64,000 nucleotides of DNA from Nitratireductor sp. (GTDB taxonomy: Bacteria; Pseudomonadota; Alphaproteobacteria; Rhizobiales; Rhizobiaceae): the NCBI RefSeq assembly GCF_017794765.1, contig NZ_CP051236.1, positions 790,780 to 854,779 on the forward strand. Reading direction: 5' to 3'. The notes beneath the pieces were generated by a model. The model worked only from the letters and a program-made list of their open reading frames with translations, made no database searches and was not told where the DNA came from. Below, piece after piece: positions 63,964-64,000 of the stretch; the stretch's first letter is position 1; each line of letters begins with the position of its first letter. A program made the translations under genes and the position numbers.

Positions 63964-64000
63964 ATGAAACTGATTTCGAAACTGATGCTCGGCGCGGCAG
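63964..64000 (+). CDS. Start of an exported protein (signal peptide only), truncated by window edge
   Basis: GGGAGGA precedes an ATG at 63964, and the 12 visible codons read MKLISKLMLGAA, a typical signal-peptide start. It is probably the binding protein of an ABC or TRAP importer, given that it follows a sugar-acid regulator, but the family cannot be seen. Confidence 0.6.
   Translation, partial: MKLISKLMLGAA

Overview
The window reads as the chromosome of an alphaproteobacterium of the Rhizobiales (Hyphomicrobiales), probably Phyllobacteriaceae-like. This rests on the high GC with strong third-position bias, the many TRAP and oligopeptide ABC importers, an NAD-dependent fdsGBACD formate dehydrogenase, an ApbC without a CPxC motif, class III cyclase-TPR proteins, and typical rhizobial intergenic palindromes. 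The assignment is inferred from gene content only. I saw no rRNA, tRNA, CRISPR array or intact mobile element; one decayed IS110 transposase remnant is present.

Layout. 1-1710: the end of a TRAP operon. 1780-3528: a small Cys-containing exported protein, a DUF411 protein and a convergent LuxR-type regulator with a degenerate receiver. 3754-10464: a class III adenylate cyclase with TPRs, a 1387-residue cytochrome P450-membrane-DyP peroxidase fusion, and a convergent Crp/Fnr regulator. 10855-16210: an OppABC(DF) peptide importer. 16755-20194: a TRAP importer plus UspA resembling the ectoine transporter TeaABCD. 20296-21556: a 59-residue protein and a LysR regulator. 21832-27115: dppABCDF on the minus strand. 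27345-30000: a DUF924 protein and a FadD acyl-CoA ligase with a histone H1-like tail. 30258-33431: GlcNAc kinase and MurA, divergent from an RpiR/SIS regulator. 33436-36678: an AraC regulator, a cupin and a flavin monooxygenase. 36820-45127: pyrC, the fds formate dehydrogenase operon and its LysR regulator. 45257-52921: apbC, paaG, the IS110 remnant, a CoxG-like protein, chrA, a MocR regulator and pgi. 53133-61558: murQ, a complete peptide-type ABC importer, a beta-lactamase-fold hydrolase and anmK. 61555-64000: a GNAT, an N-acetylneuraminate lyase-like aldolase, its GntR regulator and the start of an exported protein.

How the parts work together. Two loci about 20 kb apart look like one amino-sugar and peptidoglycan recycling regulon. 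murQ, the ABC importer, the hydrolase and anmK would import and process muropeptides or MurNAc to GlcNAc-6-P. GlcNAc kinase and MurA sit next to an RpiR/SIS regulator of the MurR type. The same 15-bp near-palindrome (GGAATATATTATTCC, or ...TTCT) lies in front of both loci. The nanA-like aldolase with its GntR regulator extends the amino-sugar theme.

The most unusual object is the P450-DyP fusion flanked by a cAMP-type cyclase and a cNMP-domain regulator. Its P450 part has the heme Cys and ExxR motifs but lacks the usual I-helix acid-alcohol pair. That would fit peroxide- or hydroperoxide-driven chemistry coupled to the DyP module better than classical O2 activation. A further shared feature is that all four complete importer operons carry a stem-loop between the binding-protein gene and the first permease gene.
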